64,000 nucleotides of DNA, taken from the NCBI GenBank assembly GCA_002298915.1, contig DBML01000009.1:1-64000 (forward strand), given 5' to 3'. The DNA is from Clostridium sp. UBA699 (GTDB taxonomy: Bacteria; Bacillota; Clostridia; Clostridiales; Clostridiaceae). Below are positions 34,375-43,041 of the stretch, in pieces. The stretch's first letter is position 1. Each line of letters opens with the position of its first letter. Under the pieces are notes generated by a model. It saw nothing but the letters and a program-made list of their open reading frames with translations, was not told where the DNA came from and made no database searches. The position numbers were made by a program, and so were the translations under genes.

Positions 34375-34992
34375 TTATTGCTTAATATATGTAACCTGAA
34401 GCCTTTTTTTAGACCTCAGGAGTACTTTCTGAAACTTTTCGAAGAAAACCATGGAAAAAACGAAGTTTCCGCAGGCGTGCATTATGTCTACCGTAAGCCC
34501 TGTCAGATAAGCCAGGGCTACCGTCTGCAGGTTCAGCGGCCTGACGAAGCCAAGCACATGCCACAGGTTCATTATCCAGTCGAACATGAACCCGAAGATG
34601 AAGCAGACCAGCGAGAAACCAAGCACAGATATTCCACCCTTTTTCTTCCCGATAAGCCCTGAGACTGCGCCTACAATACCCCAGGAGAACATCTGCCATG
34701 GAGTCCAGGGCCCCTGCCCCAGGAATATGTTCGAGACGAAAGCGGTTGTGCTTCCCACCAGGAAGCCCGAGTAAGGTCCGAAAACCAGCCCGGATATAGC
34801 CACGATGAAGGTCGTTGGCTGAACGTTGGGTATGGCTGCGAAAGGCAGCCTGCTTATTGCAGCGAAAGCGCTCAGGGTTGCTATCACTGCGATCTCCTTC
34901 GCCCCGAAGGAGCTCTTCTCGAAATAGAAGTATCCGGCGAAAATTATGATGAAGACGCCCGAGGTCATTATTAAAGCTGAATTACCCGCCAT
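34375..34992 (-). CDS. ECF transporter S component (probable cobalamin type)
   Basis: Membrane substrate-binding subunit, 205 residues, about six hydrophobic segments. The AIPNVQPTTFIVAISGLVFGPYSGFLVGSTTAF region is typical of group II S components of the cobalamin/queuosine-like class (CbrT-like). The gene overlaps the end of the ATPase gene by 11 nt and belongs to the riboswitch-controlled operon. That context, rather than sequence, assigns cobalamin or a corrinoid precursor as substrate. It pairs with the dedicated A and T subunits encoded upstream. Confidence 0.85.
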   Translation of the reverse strand: MAGNSALIMTSGVFIIIFAGYFYFEKSSFGAKEIAVIATLSAFAAISRLPFAAIPNVQPTTFIVAISGLVFGPYSGFLVGSTTAFVSNIFLGQGPWTPWQMFSWGIVGAVSGLIGKKKGGISVLGFSLVCFIFGFMFDWIMNLWHVLGFVRPLNLQTVALAYLTGLTVDIMHACGNFVFSMVFFEKFQKVLLRSKKRLQVTYIKQ

Positions 34993-36640
34993 TTGCGTCC
35001 AACCATTCCTTTGCCTGACCGAATGTGTAAATATCCGGCGCGATATCCCTGAATATCTTGTTCGCCGCCGTCGTATAGAATATTCCGTCCTTCAAGACCT
35101 CTTCCCTTGTGCCCGAGGATATGATCTCCCCCGAGAACAGAAGGATGTACCTGCTGCAGAACTCAGATGCGAACTCCACGTCGTGTGTGACAAGCAGTAT
35201 CGCAACCCCCTCGTCCCTCAGCCTGGACAGAAGCCTTCCCAGCTGCAGCTTCAGTCCCGAGTCGAGGCCCCTTGTGGGCTCATCCAGGAGCAGCACGTCG
35301 GGCCTGTTCACAAGCACGGACGCAATTGCCACCCTCTGCCTTTCTCCCCCGCTCAGGTCTCTGGGGTTCTTGTCCCTTACGCCTTCAAGACCCAGCAGCC
35401 TCAGGACGTCCTCAATGGCTGAGATGTCATTGCTGCCGTAGTTGTCGAGCGTGAACTTGAGCTCCTCGAAGACTGTTTCCTTTGAGATGTAGTCGTTCGG
35501 GTTCTGAGAGACATATCCCACCAGCCTTCCTATCTCACCGCTTTTCATTCTGGAAACCTCTTTTCCGCCGACCTTCACGCTGCCGCCGTATTTGAGCAGC
35601 CCTGTCAGAGATTTGAGGAGCGTGCTTTTGCCTGCGCCGTTCGGACCCAGGATGCCTATGAAGTCACCTCTTGAAGCTGTAAGCTGGATGCCTCTTAGGA
35701 CACCCCTGCTGCCGTAGCTGACGCTGAGGTTGCTGGCCCTCAAGAAATCTTCTTTCCTGACCTGCCCAGATTTGCAAGCTCCCCGGCCGCCGCCAAAGGT
35801 CACGGCTGGGCAGGCCCTCGAAGCCATGAGCCTTCGGGTCTCCCTTACGGAGCGCGGCATCTCTTTGGCTCCTGCATGCTTCGCGATGCGCAGGTGGACC
35901 GGCAGGAAAAACCCCTGCTCCTTCCCTGATAAACCGTAGAAATCCTCTTTGCTGCCGAAAAACGCAACTCTTCCTTCCTTAAGAAGGAGTATCTTGTCGC
36001 TTATCTCGAAGCACCTCTCTGTCCTCTGCTCTATTATGACCGCCGTGATCCCCAGCTCGCTGTTCACCTTGGCTATCAGCGCAATTATCTCCTCTGCCGC
36101 CAGCGGGTCAAGCTGGGAGGTAGGCTCATCGAATATTATGCACTTAGGCATGTAGGATATCGCCGAAGCAATTGCCACTTTCTGCTTCTGCCCTCCCGAT
36201 AGGGTCTTTATCTCCCTGTCCCACAGGTCAAGGATGTTGCAGAACTGCATCGATTCCCATACCCTTTTCTTCATCTCAGCTGGGTCTACGCCAACATTTT
36301 CAAGACCGAAGGCTATCTCCCTGTGCACCCTGCTCATCATGAGCTGCCTTTCGGGATCCTGGAAAACCATTGTGATTTCGGATGCCCTTTCGCTGTGCTT
36401 CATGGAGGCCACTTCAGTGCCGTTTATCCTCACAGCTCCCTTCATTGTGCCGCCATAGAAGCCCGGCACCGCCCCGGTAATGCATTTGCCGAGCGTGGTC
36501 TTCCCGGAACCGGAATCCCCGCATATGAAAACGACCTCTCCTGTTCCTATCTCGGCATCTATGCCGCTGAGAACCATTTTGCCTTCTGCCGGGTAGCAGT
36601 AAGACAGCCCCTCTATCTTAATGTAGCTGCTATTGTCCAT
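34982..36640 (-). CDS. ECF transporter ATPase, two fused ABC domains
   Basis: A 552-residue tandem ABC ATPase replacing separate EcfA1 and EcfA2. Domain 1: Walker A CGDSGSGKTT (about 40-49), FQDPERQLM Q-loop, LSGGQKQKVAIA, FDEPTSQLD. Domain 2: LGPNGAGKSTLL (about 329-340), VSQNPNDYISK, LSGGERQRVAIA, LDEPTRGLD. Both domains look catalytically intact. The linker (about 235-285) is basic with several Cys. It sits between the T and S genes, overlapping each, and powers import by the same ECF complex. Fused A components are known in dedicated ECF systems. Confidence 0.93.
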   Translation of the reverse strand: MDNSSYIKIEGLSYCYPAEGKMVLSGIDAEIGTGEVVFICGDSGSGKTTLGKCITGAVPGFYGGTMKGAVRINGTEVASMKHSERASEITMVFQDPERQLMMSRVHREIAFGLENVGVDPAEMKKRVWESMQFCNILDLWDREIKTLSGGQKQKVAIASAISYMPKCIIFDEPTSQLDPLAAEEIIALIAKVNSELGITAVIIEQRTERCFEISDKILLLKEGRVAFFGSKEDFYGLSGKEQGFFLPVHLRIAKHAGAKEMPRSVRETRRLMASRACPAVTFGGGRGACKSGQVRKEDFLRASNLSVSYGSRGVLRGIQLTASRGDFIGILGPNGAGKSTLLKSLTGLLKYGGSVKVGGKEVSRMKSGEIGRLVGYVSQNPNDYISKETVFEELKFTLDNYGSNDISAIEDVLRLLGLEGVRDKNPRDLSGGERQRVAIASVLVNRPDVLLLDEPTRGLDSGLKLQLGRLLSRLRDEGVAILLVTHDVEFASEFCSRYILLFSGEIISSGTREEVLKDGIFYTTAANKIFRDIAPDIYTFGQAKEWLDANGG

Positions 36641-37520
36641 CGTGTAAAACCTTCTCCTTGCCTTCTCTCATGCTGTATAATACAAAAGTCGAAATAATTA
36701 TGAGGTTGAATGCAGCCAGCATGACCGCACCTTTGTTAAAAGCGGCTGCCTGTGCAGCCCCGTAGTATATCTGGAAGTCAGCCATGCCCGTAAGCTTGGC
36801 ATATACAAACAAAACCATGAAAACGATGCTCTCTCCATTTATTATGAAGTCTATAGCAGCAAACCTCTGCCTGTCATAGATCGTCCTTCCTCCTGAAAGG
36901 AAGCCCCTGACATAAGCCGCTTCCCCTATATCGAACGCACCGTCCAGCGAATTTTCCAGCAATATTGACATTACAGGGATGTTCGCCCTCACCTTGTCCA
37001 GTAGCTTATCGGCTCCCAGGTTCACTCCCCTCATATAGTATACGTCCCTGAGGTTGAGCATCCTTTCCTTCATGTTGGGGAAAAGCTTGAGAGCTATCAT
37101 TATCGTAAGTGTGGTCTTCGGTATCCTGGCCGAAAAGTATGATGCAGCACGGTCAGAATCGATGACAAGCTCGAGTATCATGAATATGTATATGATCAGC
37201 AGCAGCTTGAAGGACAGTATCGATGCGTAGATGAGCGATTCAAGCGTGAACCTTTTGCCCATTATTATGAACAGCGTGATCCTTCCCTCGTAAACAAAAA
37301 GCATGTTGATGATTATTGTGACAGCCGAGAACGGTATGAACAGCTTCAGTCCGTTAAGAAGCTTCTTCCAGCTCCTGGTCAAACTGAAAATCGCGAGCTC
37401 GGTCATGAATATCCCCAGAAGAATGACTGGGTTGTCGGCAGAGAATACGACTGCCGTAAGGACGGCGCAGAACAGAGAGCCCGTCAACACGTTGAATTTC
37501 TTAAATGCGATATATTCCAT
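36630..37520 (-). CDS. ECF transporter T component
   Basis: Transmembrane coupling subunit (EcfT/CbiQ family), 296 residues, with hydrophobic segments at the N terminus and C terminus and the cytoplasmic coupling region LVIDSDRAASYFSARIPKTTLTIMIALKLFP ... RGVNLG. First gene of the riboswitch operon. ATG 37520 (MEYIAFKKFNVL) is chosen because GGAGGG lies 3 nt before it, immediately after the riboswitch terminator's T-run. The longer frame to 37562 would run through that terminator. It overlaps the ATPase gene by 11 nt. Confidence 0.9.
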   Translation of the reverse strand: MEYIAFKKFNVLTGSLFCAVLTAVVFSADNPVILLGIFMTELAIFSLTRSWKKLLNGLKLFIPFSAVTIIINMLFVYEGRITLFIIMGKRFTLESLIYASILSFKLLLIIYIFMILELVIDSDRAASYFSARIPKTTLTIMIALKLFPNMKERMLNLRDVYYMRGVNLGADKLLDKVRANIPVMSILLENSLDGAFDIGEAAYVRGFLSGGRTIYDRQRFAAIDFIINGESIVFMVLFVYAKLTGMADFQIYYGAAQAAAFNKGAVMLAAFNLIIISTFVLYSMREGKEKVLHDGQ

Positions 37521-37535
37521 TCGCCCTCCAAATTT

Positions 37536-37560
37536 AAAAAGCCGACCCATAAAGGCCGGC
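37536..37560 (-). terminator. Riboswitch expression-platform terminator
   Basis: A 7-bp GC-rich stem (37541-37547 with 37554-37560, one wobble) followed on the minus strand by TTTTT (37536-37540). It lies between the aptamer and the EcfT ribosome binding site (37524-37529), so cobalamin binding can terminate transcription before the operon. Confidence 0.85.
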
Positions 37561-37620
37561 AAAGATAATCAAAAGAGATCTTCACTTCCCTTCCCTCCGA
37601 AGGTAGATGTATGAGAATTC

Positions 37621-37760
37621 AAAGATATGAGATATCCTGGCTTGCAGTTCATTCTACGGGCACCCTTCCCTGATCTACACTCAAGTGGTTATTATGCCTT
37701 TCGTCGTTGCTTACAGTAGCGGGGGCTGCTGTGGAATCGAACCACATTCCCTCATACCTT
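37621..37760 (-). ncRNA. Cobalamin riboswitch aptamer
   Basis: Read on the minus strand, the conserved cobalamin-riboswitch blocks appear in order: AGGGAA, paired GUGG/CCAC, GCCCCCGCUACUGUAA (37711-37726), ACCACUUG, GGGAAGG, and the B12 box AGCCAGGA (37635-37642). A closing P1 helix forms between 37751-37760 and 37621-37630 (one wobble). It controls the downstream ECF T-A-S and DUF4430 genes through the terminator at 37536-37560. The ligand form (adenosyl- or other cobalamin) is not resolved. Confidence 0.93.
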
Positions 37761-37780
37761 GTTAATATTAAATTAATACA

Positions 37781-37809
37781 ATTATAACATTTAAGAGGCC
37801 TGTGCACAA
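37781..37809 (-). promoter_or_regulatory. Promoter of the cobalamin riboswitch operon
   Basis: -10 TATAAT (37781-37786), 17-bp spacer, -35 TTGTGC (37804-37809) on the minus strand; the start is expected about 37774, just before the aptamer P1. The -35 overlaps a hairpin at the end of the Nudix gene. Confidence 0.7.
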
Positions 37810-37826
37810 CAGGCTTATGCCTGTTG
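37807..37826 (-). repeat. Hairpin enclosing the Nudix gene's stop codon
   Basis: Perfect 8-bp stem CAACAGGC - TTAT - GCCTGTTG. The TAA stop of the Nudix gene (37815-37817) is in the loop. No T-run follows, so termination is doubtful; it overlaps the -35 of the riboswitch promoter. Confidence 0.5.
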
Positions 37827-38432
37827 CTGAGAATTCTTTATGATATCGACGAACCTCTTCACTATAAGCGCTGTGAATCCCCAGATAACGTTCCCTTCAT
37901 ATACGTAGAAGTACTCTGGGAAGACCCCGTTGGTGAACTTGTAGTCAGTGCCGTTGTTAATGAGGTCGTAGGGGAAATCGGGCTTCGGGCTCTGAACTAT
38001 GTCCACCTCGTGCAGCTCCGGCTCCGTTTCCATGAAGAAACTGAGAGGGACCTTAAGTATCTTCTCAACCTCGGCAGGATTTGGGGCAATGGCCTGAGGC
38101 TCTAGTGTGGATATGAAAGGGTATATTATGGAGTTGTACGGCGACACCAGGAAATCCATCTCCCCGATCACGCTGAAGGAATCCCTATCTATAACCAGCT
38201 CCTCGATTGACTCCCTTATAGCGGCGTCGATAGGCTGCTCCCCTTTTTCAACCCTGCCTCCCGGAAGGCATATGTCGCCGGGCTGTCTCTTGAGGTTCCT
38301 GGCCCTCACCTCGAAAATTATCTGAAGCTCGTCCTCCTCCTTCATCATGAAGATCATCACCGCGCTCCTCTTGTAATCCCCTATAACCTTTCCTTTCCTG
38401 TTGCTGAAAATATCTATTATCTTCTCCGTCAT
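37815..38432 (-). CDS. Nudix hydrolase, CoA pyrophosphatase-like
   Basis: A 205-residue Nudix protein. The Nudix box reads GGRVEKGEQPIDAAIRESIEEL (about 77-98), with the RE..EE catalytic core intact. It is preceded by LKRQPGDICLPGG, the lead-in seen in CoA diphosphatases (NudL/PCD1 type), which split CoA into phosphopantetheine and ADP. The assignment to CoA is by family resemblance. GGAGAG precedes the ATG. It diverges from the D,D-carboxypeptidase gene and lies just upstream of the cobalamin operon on the same strand. Confidence 0.85.
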   Translation of the reverse strand: MTEKIIDIFSNRKGKVIGDYKRSAVMIFMMKEEDELQIIFEVRARNLKRQPGDICLPGGRVEKGEQPIDAAIRESIEELVIDRDSFSVIGEMDFLVSPYNSIIYPFISTLEPQAIAPNPAEVEKILKVPLSFFMETEPELHEVDIVQSPKPDFPYDLINNGTDYKFTNGVFPEYFYVYEGNVIWGFTALIVKRFVDIIKNSQQQA

Positions 38433-38453
38433 AACATTCTCTCCATTTCCAAT

Positions 38454-38482
38454 TTGAAAAATTCCTTCTCAAGTGATATACT
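38454..38482 (+). promoter_or_regulatory. Promoter of D,D-carboxypeptidase gene
   Basis: -35 TTGAAA (38454-38459), 17-bp spacer, -10 TATACT (38477-38482). An inverted repeat GTGATATA ... TATATCAC (38473-38480, 38502-38509) covers this -10 and a divergent TATAAT (38500-38505) for the Nudix gene. Confidence 0.65.
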
Positions 38483-38559
38483 ATTACAGTCTTAACAGTA
38501 TTATATCACAAAAATATCCAATCCAAACCCAATAAAACCATGCAAACGGAGTGATGAAA

Positions 38560-39825
38560 TTGATAAAGAAGAGAATAGCGGCTGCGCTTTCGCTGGTACT
38601 GGCTCTCGCGATCAACGCAAACGTATTTGCGGCAGGGACCGCCTCTGCGACTAAAGAGCCTTTCATAGAAGGAACTGCTGCGATTACTATAGACCTGCAG
38701 ACCAACGAGATAATTTACGCCAAGAACGCAGACCAAAGGATGTACCCAGCGAGCACCACCAAGCTTCTCACCTCGCTGCTGCTGGCAGAAAGCAAGAAGA
38801 AGACCGACCTCCTCACATATACCGCCAGCGCCAAGAGCCAGCCGGAATACTCGCTGAACACAAACCTGAAGCCTATCGCGGTGGGCGAAACCATGAGCGC
38901 AAAGGATGCAATGATGGGCCTTATGCTTTATTCGGCAAACGACGTGGCGTACATGATAGCCGACAACATTTCCGGCAATTCGACCGCATTCATGGCGAAG
39001 ATGAACGACAGGATTGCTTCGCTCAACCTGAAGAATACGCATTTCGTGACACCTAACGGGCTTCACGACGTCAACCACTTTACGACCGCATACGACCTAA
39101 GCGTGATCGGCAAAACCGCATTCGCAAACGAGTGGGTCAGGGAAGCAATCGGAGCCAAGCAGGCCACCATATCAACGTCCGGCGGAGCCGTCATGACTGT
39201 GGATAACAGGAACAAGCTCCTTGGTGTGGATGGCTGCATAGGCGGAAAAACCGGCTACACATCAGACGCAGGCAAATGCCTCGTGGCAGTCTACGAAAGG
39301 GACGGAAGAAAGATGCTTGGGGTGGTCCTCCACTCTGTCTACGATGCCAAAGACGAGGCAGTTTTCAACGACATGAAAGCCATCATAAACTACAGCTACT
39401 CGCTCAAGAAAGCAACGCTTCACGCGGCCAACACCGTGATCAAGACGGAAAAGGTAAGCTACAAGCCTCTCGTGTTTCTTGGCCCCGTGAAGACCATAGA
39501 TGTACCCCTAACCTCCAGGACAGACGTAACGTATTACGACAACGCACTCAACAAGTCTGAGCTCAAGGAGACTTACAAGCTCGGCAGCATCAACCTTTCC
39601 ACGCTGACCGGCTCAAAGAGCATCGCCGCGATGACTGTGGCCGTCAGGGACTCTGCTCAGAGCTATGAGCTTTATTCAGGCCTATCGCTGCTCGACATAC
39701 TGATGGCGAACGTATTCCTCTACGCAGGCCTTATTGCAGGACTGATACTTCTTGTTGTCATCATAGTCCTCGTTATCAAGAACATGCGAGGCAGAAGGAG
39801 AAGGGGAAGAACCTACTACTATTAA
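38560..39825 (+). CDS. D-alanyl-D-alanine carboxypeptidase (S11)
   Basis: Penicillin-binding protein of family S11 (DacA/DacF type) that trims the terminal D-Ala of peptidoglycan stem peptides. Signal peptide (about 1-24, ends ANVFA). Catalytic motifs are SxxK in PASTTK, SxN in YSANDVAY and KTG in GGKTGYT. A C-terminal domain is followed by a membrane segment (about 385-405) and a basic Arg-rich tail, so it is anchored at both ends or after signal cleavage at the C terminus only. The frame has GTG 38551 and ATG 38554, but TTG 38560 is best spaced (8 nt) from GGAG and gives a normal signal peptide. The start remains uncertain by two to three codons. Confidence 0.93.
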   Translation: MIKKRIAAALSLVLALAINANVFAAGTASATKEPFIEGTAAITIDLQTNEIIYAKNADQRMYPASTTKLLTSLLLAESKKKTDLLTYTASAKSQPEYSLNTNLKPIAVGETMSAKDAMMGLMLYSANDVAYMIADNISGNSTAFMAKMNDRIASLNLKNTHFVTPNGLHDVNHFTTAYDLSVIGKTAFANEWVREAIGAKQATISTSGGAVMTVDNRNKLLGVDGCIGGKTGYTSDAGKCLVAVYERDGRKMLGVVLHSVYDAKDEAVFNDMKAIINYSYSLKKATLHAANTVIKTEKVSYKPLVFLGPVKTIDVPLTSRTDVTYYDNALNKSELKETYKLGSINLSTLTGSKSIAAMTVAVRDSAQSYELYSGLSLLDILMANVFLYAGLIAGLILLVVIIVLVIKNMRGRRRRGRTYYY

Positions 39826-39837
39826 GACAAAAAAATC

Positions 39838-39877
39838 AGGCTGAGCAGTTCTCATTTTGAACTGCTCAGCCTTTTTT
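39838..39877. terminator. Bidirectional intrinsic terminator
   Basis: Perfect 14-bp stem (39838-39851 with 39859-39872), 7-nt loop, T-run on the plus strand and TTTTTTT on the minus strand. It serves the convergent carboxypeptidase and M29 genes. Confidence 0.95.
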
Positions 39878-39890
39878 ATTTCGTATCTTA

Positions 39891-41006
39891 TTAAACCAGC
39901 ACCTCTTCGATGAACCGGCCGTTCTCGTAGAAAAGCTCTCCGTCTGCGTATATCCTGCCGCCCTGCCTCATGTCGCAGAGCATGTCCCAGTGGATGTTTG
40001 ACTTGTTCTTTCCTCCCGCCTCGGGCATGGAATCCCCTATCGCCATGTGGATTGTTCCGCCTATCTTCTCGTCGAAGAGCATGTTCTTGGTGAACTCCCC
40101 TATGCCGTAGTTTGTGCCGATAGCTACCTCACCGAAACGCTTCGATCCCTCATCGAACCCAATCATCGTCTTTAAGAGCTCCACGCCTTTTTTCGCGTCG
40201 GCTTCAACAACAACCCCGTCCTTGACCGTGAGCCTGATGCCTTCAACCTCCTTGCCCATGGATATGCCTGGGAAGCTGAAGGTTATGTGACCGTTCACGC
40301 CGTCCTCTACCGGCGATGTGAATATCTCTCCGTCCGGGAAGTTTTCCCTTCCGTCGCAGTTAATCCATTTCCTGCCTTCTACGTTTACCCTGATGTCGGT
40401 CCCTTCCGACAGTATGTGGAGTTCCTTTTTGCCGTCCAGGTATTTTACCCATCTCTCCTGCTCACTGCTTATCTTTTCCCATTCAGCTATCGAGTCGTCT
40501 GCATCAAGGAGCCCGGCGCCGTAGACAAATTCCTCGTAGTCAAGAAGGCTCATGGAGGCTTCCTGGGCATCCGCATAGGTTGGGAACTGCGTTCCGCACC
40601 ATCTGAGGCTTCCGTCGCCAACCCTGTCGGAATACACCTTCCTCCAGCTCTCCGCGCCCTTCGAGTTCAGCCTCAGCCTCTCCTCCGAAACCTTCGAGTT
40701 GGCCCTCGTGTTTCGCGTGCCCCAGGCAGACAGCCATACGTCGGCTTTCTCAAGGGCGTATTTGAGTATGAAGTTTTCCTGGACAAGCTGTTCTTCGCTG
40801 CTGTGCCTAAGCCTGAGGCTGTTGACCTCCTGCGAGGTTATTATGGTCTCCACATGAGCACCGGCTATCAGCGCTTCCCTGACCACCTCATGCATCCACG
40901 GAAGAGCGACCTCCTCGCAGCTCACAAGCACGAAATCGCCCGGTTTAACCTTTGCCGAATAGTGCACCAGAAGCTTTGCCAATTTATTTAATCTATGATC
41001 TCTCAA
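39891..41006 (-). CDS. M29 family aminopeptidase
   Basis: Metallo-aminopeptidase of the AmpS/PepS/aminopeptidase T type, 371 residues from the chosen start. Expected metal-ligand and catalytic segments are present: CEE (about 31-33), FPDGEIFTSPVED, GIGEFTKNM, GTIHMAIGDSMPEAGG and NIHWDML. TTG at 41006 (MRDHRLNKLAKLLVHYS) matches the family N terminus and follows AGGTGA; the frame extends 20 codons further without a ribosome binding site. It is a single gene. Confidence 0.9.
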   Translation of the reverse strand: MRDHRLNKLAKLLVHYSAKVKPGDFVLVSCEEVALPWMHEVVREALIAGAHVETIITSQEVNSLRLRHSSEEQLVQENFILKYALEKADVWLSAWGTRNTRANSKVSEERLRLNSKGAESWRKVYSDRVGDGSLRWCGTQFPTYADAQEASMSLLDYEEFVYGAGLLDADDSIAEWEKISSEQERWVKYLDGKKELHILSEGTDIRVNVEGRKWINCDGRENFPDGEIFTSPVEDGVNGHITFSFPGISMGKEVEGIRLTVKDGVVVEADAKKGVELLKTMIGFDEGSKRFGEVAIGTNYGIGEFTKNMLFDEKIGGTIHMAIGDSMPEAGGKNKSNIHWDMLCDMRQGGRIYADGELFYENGRFIEEVLV

Positions 41007-41174
41007 GTTATCACCTGCTTTCCAGTTAATTTTATCAATATTTCTAGTGCATTTCAACAATTTCAATTATTGTATATTTCTGCCTCTAATATTGCGAATA
41101 CTCTATCAATTTGATGCAAGCCTGCCTCAAAATATGATATAATTATTTAAATACACTTGCGAGGAGGATTACAC

Positions 41175-42686
41175 ATGAAGGTAGAGTTTTACGGTGCTGC
41201 GGCCTGCGTCACAGGCTCATGCCACCTGATCAAGATACATGACAAGAACATCCTTCTGGACTGCGGCATGTACCAGGGGATCGATGAGAAGGAGCGAGGC
41301 AACGAACACTTCAATTTCAATCCTAAGGACATACATTACGTAATCCTGTCCCATGCCCATATAGACCACAGCGGAAGGATACCATACCTTTACACGCAGG
41401 GTTTCAGGGGGAAGGTTTTGTGCACCGAGGCTACAGTTGACCTGTGCGCTGCCATGCTTGCGGACAGCGCGCACATAATGCTGCTTGAAAACGAATGGCA
41501 GAACAAGCGCAGGGTGAGGCTTGGCCAGGAGCCTGTCAAGCCGCTGTACAGCCCGGAGGACGTTACTGCTGCAATGAGGCTTTTTAGTCCCGTTTTATAC
41601 AACCAATGGATCGAGCTGTTCGAAGGCTTCAAGTTTAGGTTCATCGATGCAGGCCACCTGCTCGGCTCGGCAATAACGGAGATACTTGTAAACGAGCACC
41701 GAAAGGAATGCAAGCTGGTTTACTCAGGCGATCTGGGCAACAAGGACATACCCCTCTTGAACGACCCGGAGCTTGTGGAGAGCGCTGACTACCTCATAAT
41801 GGAAGCTACCTACGGCGACAGGCTGCATGAAAAAGGCGACAAGGAGCTTCATCAGCTTGTAAACATAATAAAGGATACCTTCAAAAGAGGCGGGAACGTT
41901 ATCATCCCTTCCTTTGCGGTCGGAAGGACACAAGAGCTCCTGTACACCTTAAACAATTACATAGAAAACAACGAGTTGCCTGCTGTTCCAGTTTTTGTTG
42001 ACAGCCCCCTGGCAACCGAGTCCACGAGGATATTCAACAAATGGCATAAATACTTCGACGAAGAAGCGACAAAGCTCATCAACAGCGGCGACGACCCCCT
42101 TCACTTCAAGAGCCTGTTTTTTACCCGTTCAGCCGAGGAATCCATGGCGCTCAACAAGGTGAAGAAGGGAGCTGTCATAATTTCCGCAAGCGGGATGTGC
42201 GAGGCAGGAAGGATCAAGCACCACCTGAAGCACAACCTGTGGCGAGAGGAGTCCTCAATTGTGTTCGTGGGCTACCAGGCAGAGGGCACTCTCGGAAGGA
42301 GCATCGTAGACGGCGCCAAGCAGGTGAGGATATTCGGAGAAGACATAGTTGTCAATGCGCAGATATTCAGCCTGTCCGGGCTCTCAGGGCATGCCGACCG
42401 CGACGGCCTTCACAAGTGGATAAACGGGATCAAGTCAAAGCCCAAGAAGGTCATACTGGTTCACGGAGACAGGGAGGCCCAGAAGAGCTTTCAGGCGCTC
42501 CTTGACTCCGAGGGCTATTCAACCTTCGTCCCTAACCCCGGAGACATCTTCATACCCGGGGTGGACCACATATCGGAAAGCACCCTCAGGGACAGGATCA
42601 AGTTCCTTCTGGACTCCCAGGAGGATGTGGACACCATGCCGAAGGAAAAGCTGCTCGAGCTCATAAGGAATGTTATATATTCTTAA
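41175..42686 (+). CDS. Metallo-beta-lactamase/beta-CASP family nuclease
   Basis: MBL-fold hydrolase with beta-CASP and RMMBL segments, 503 residues, the architecture of CPSF73/Ysh1-like RNA processing nucleases. Zinc motif SHAHIDHSGRIPYL (about 58-71), DAGHLLGSA, SGDLGN, the beta-CASP region FAVGRTQELLYTLNNY and ASGMCEAGRIKHHL, and C-terminal SGHAD and VHGDREAQKSF. ATG 41175 follows GAGGAGG at 7 nt. RNA substrate by family inference. It is distinct from RNase J, which has a different C-terminal domain. Confidence 0.88.
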   Translation: MKVEFYGAAACVTGSCHLIKIHDKNILLDCGMYQGIDEKERGNEHFNFNPKDIHYVILSHAHIDHSGRIPYLYTQGFRGKVLCTEATVDLCAAMLADSAHIMLLENEWQNKRRVRLGQEPVKPLYSPEDVTAAMRLFSPVLYNQWIELFEGFKFRFIDAGHLLGSAITEILVNEHRKECKLVYSGDLGNKDIPLLNDPELVESADYLIMEATYGDRLHEKGDKELHQLVNIIKDTFKRGGNVIIPSFAVGRTQELLYTLNNYIENNELPAVPVFVDSPLATESTRIFNKWHKYFDEEATKLINSGDDPLHFKSLFFTRSAEESMALNKVKKGAVIISASGMCEAGRIKHHLKHNLWREESSIVFVGYQAEGTLGRSIVDGAKQVRIFGEDIVVNAQIFSLSGLSGHADRDGLHKWINGIKSKPKKVILVHGDREAQKSFQALLDSEGYSTFVPNPGDIFIPGVDHISESTLRDRIKFLLDSQEDVDTMPKEKLLELIRNVIYS

Positions 42687-42745
42687 TATTGCAAAAACTC
42701 TCAATTTGTGCTATATTTTAAGAAATTATAAAGGGAGGTTTGATT

Positions 42746-42991
42746 ATGGAAATTATTATGGCGTTGACTATCACCCCTAGAAATATCCATGCCGGACAGG
42801 TTCAGAACATCCTCACAAAACACGGCTGTATCATCACTCAGAGGATCGGCATACACGAGGTAACCCCTGAAGCCTGCTCACCAAAAGGCCTCATCATCCT
42901 TCACATCGTAGGAAGCGAAGATGAGATCAATGCACTCCAGAAGGAACTGAACGCTGTAGAAGGCGTAAACGTGAACCACATGTCCATATAG
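42746..42991 (+). CDS. ACT/NikR-like small regulator (TM1266-like)
   Basis: An 81-residue protein with a single ferredoxin-like/ACT-type fold pattern (TITPRN, NILTKHGCIITQRIGIHEV, GLIILHIVGSEDEINALQKEL). It resembles the TM1266 group called putative iron-only hydrogenase system regulators, but no hydrogenase gene is in the window, so the role is open. ATG 42746 has GGGAGG upstream; a TTG two codons earlier is less likely. Strong terminator directly after. It follows the nuclease gene by 59 nt and may be co-transcribed. Confidence 0.65.
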   Translation: MEIIMALTITPRNIHAGQVQNILTKHGCIITQRIGIHEVTPEACSPKGLIILHIVGSEDEINALQKELNAVEGVNVNHMSI

Positions 42992-42996
42992 CAAGC

Positions 42997-43026
42997 AAAG
43001 GCTGCTCCGCAGGGAGCAGCCTTTTT
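42997..43026. terminator. Bidirectional intrinsic terminator
   Basis: A 12-bp stem (AAAGGCTGCTCC / GGAGCAGCCTTT) with GCAG loop and T-run, between the small regulator gene and gap. Confidence 0.95.
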
Positions 43027-43041
43027 CATTGCTTTTTTGAA

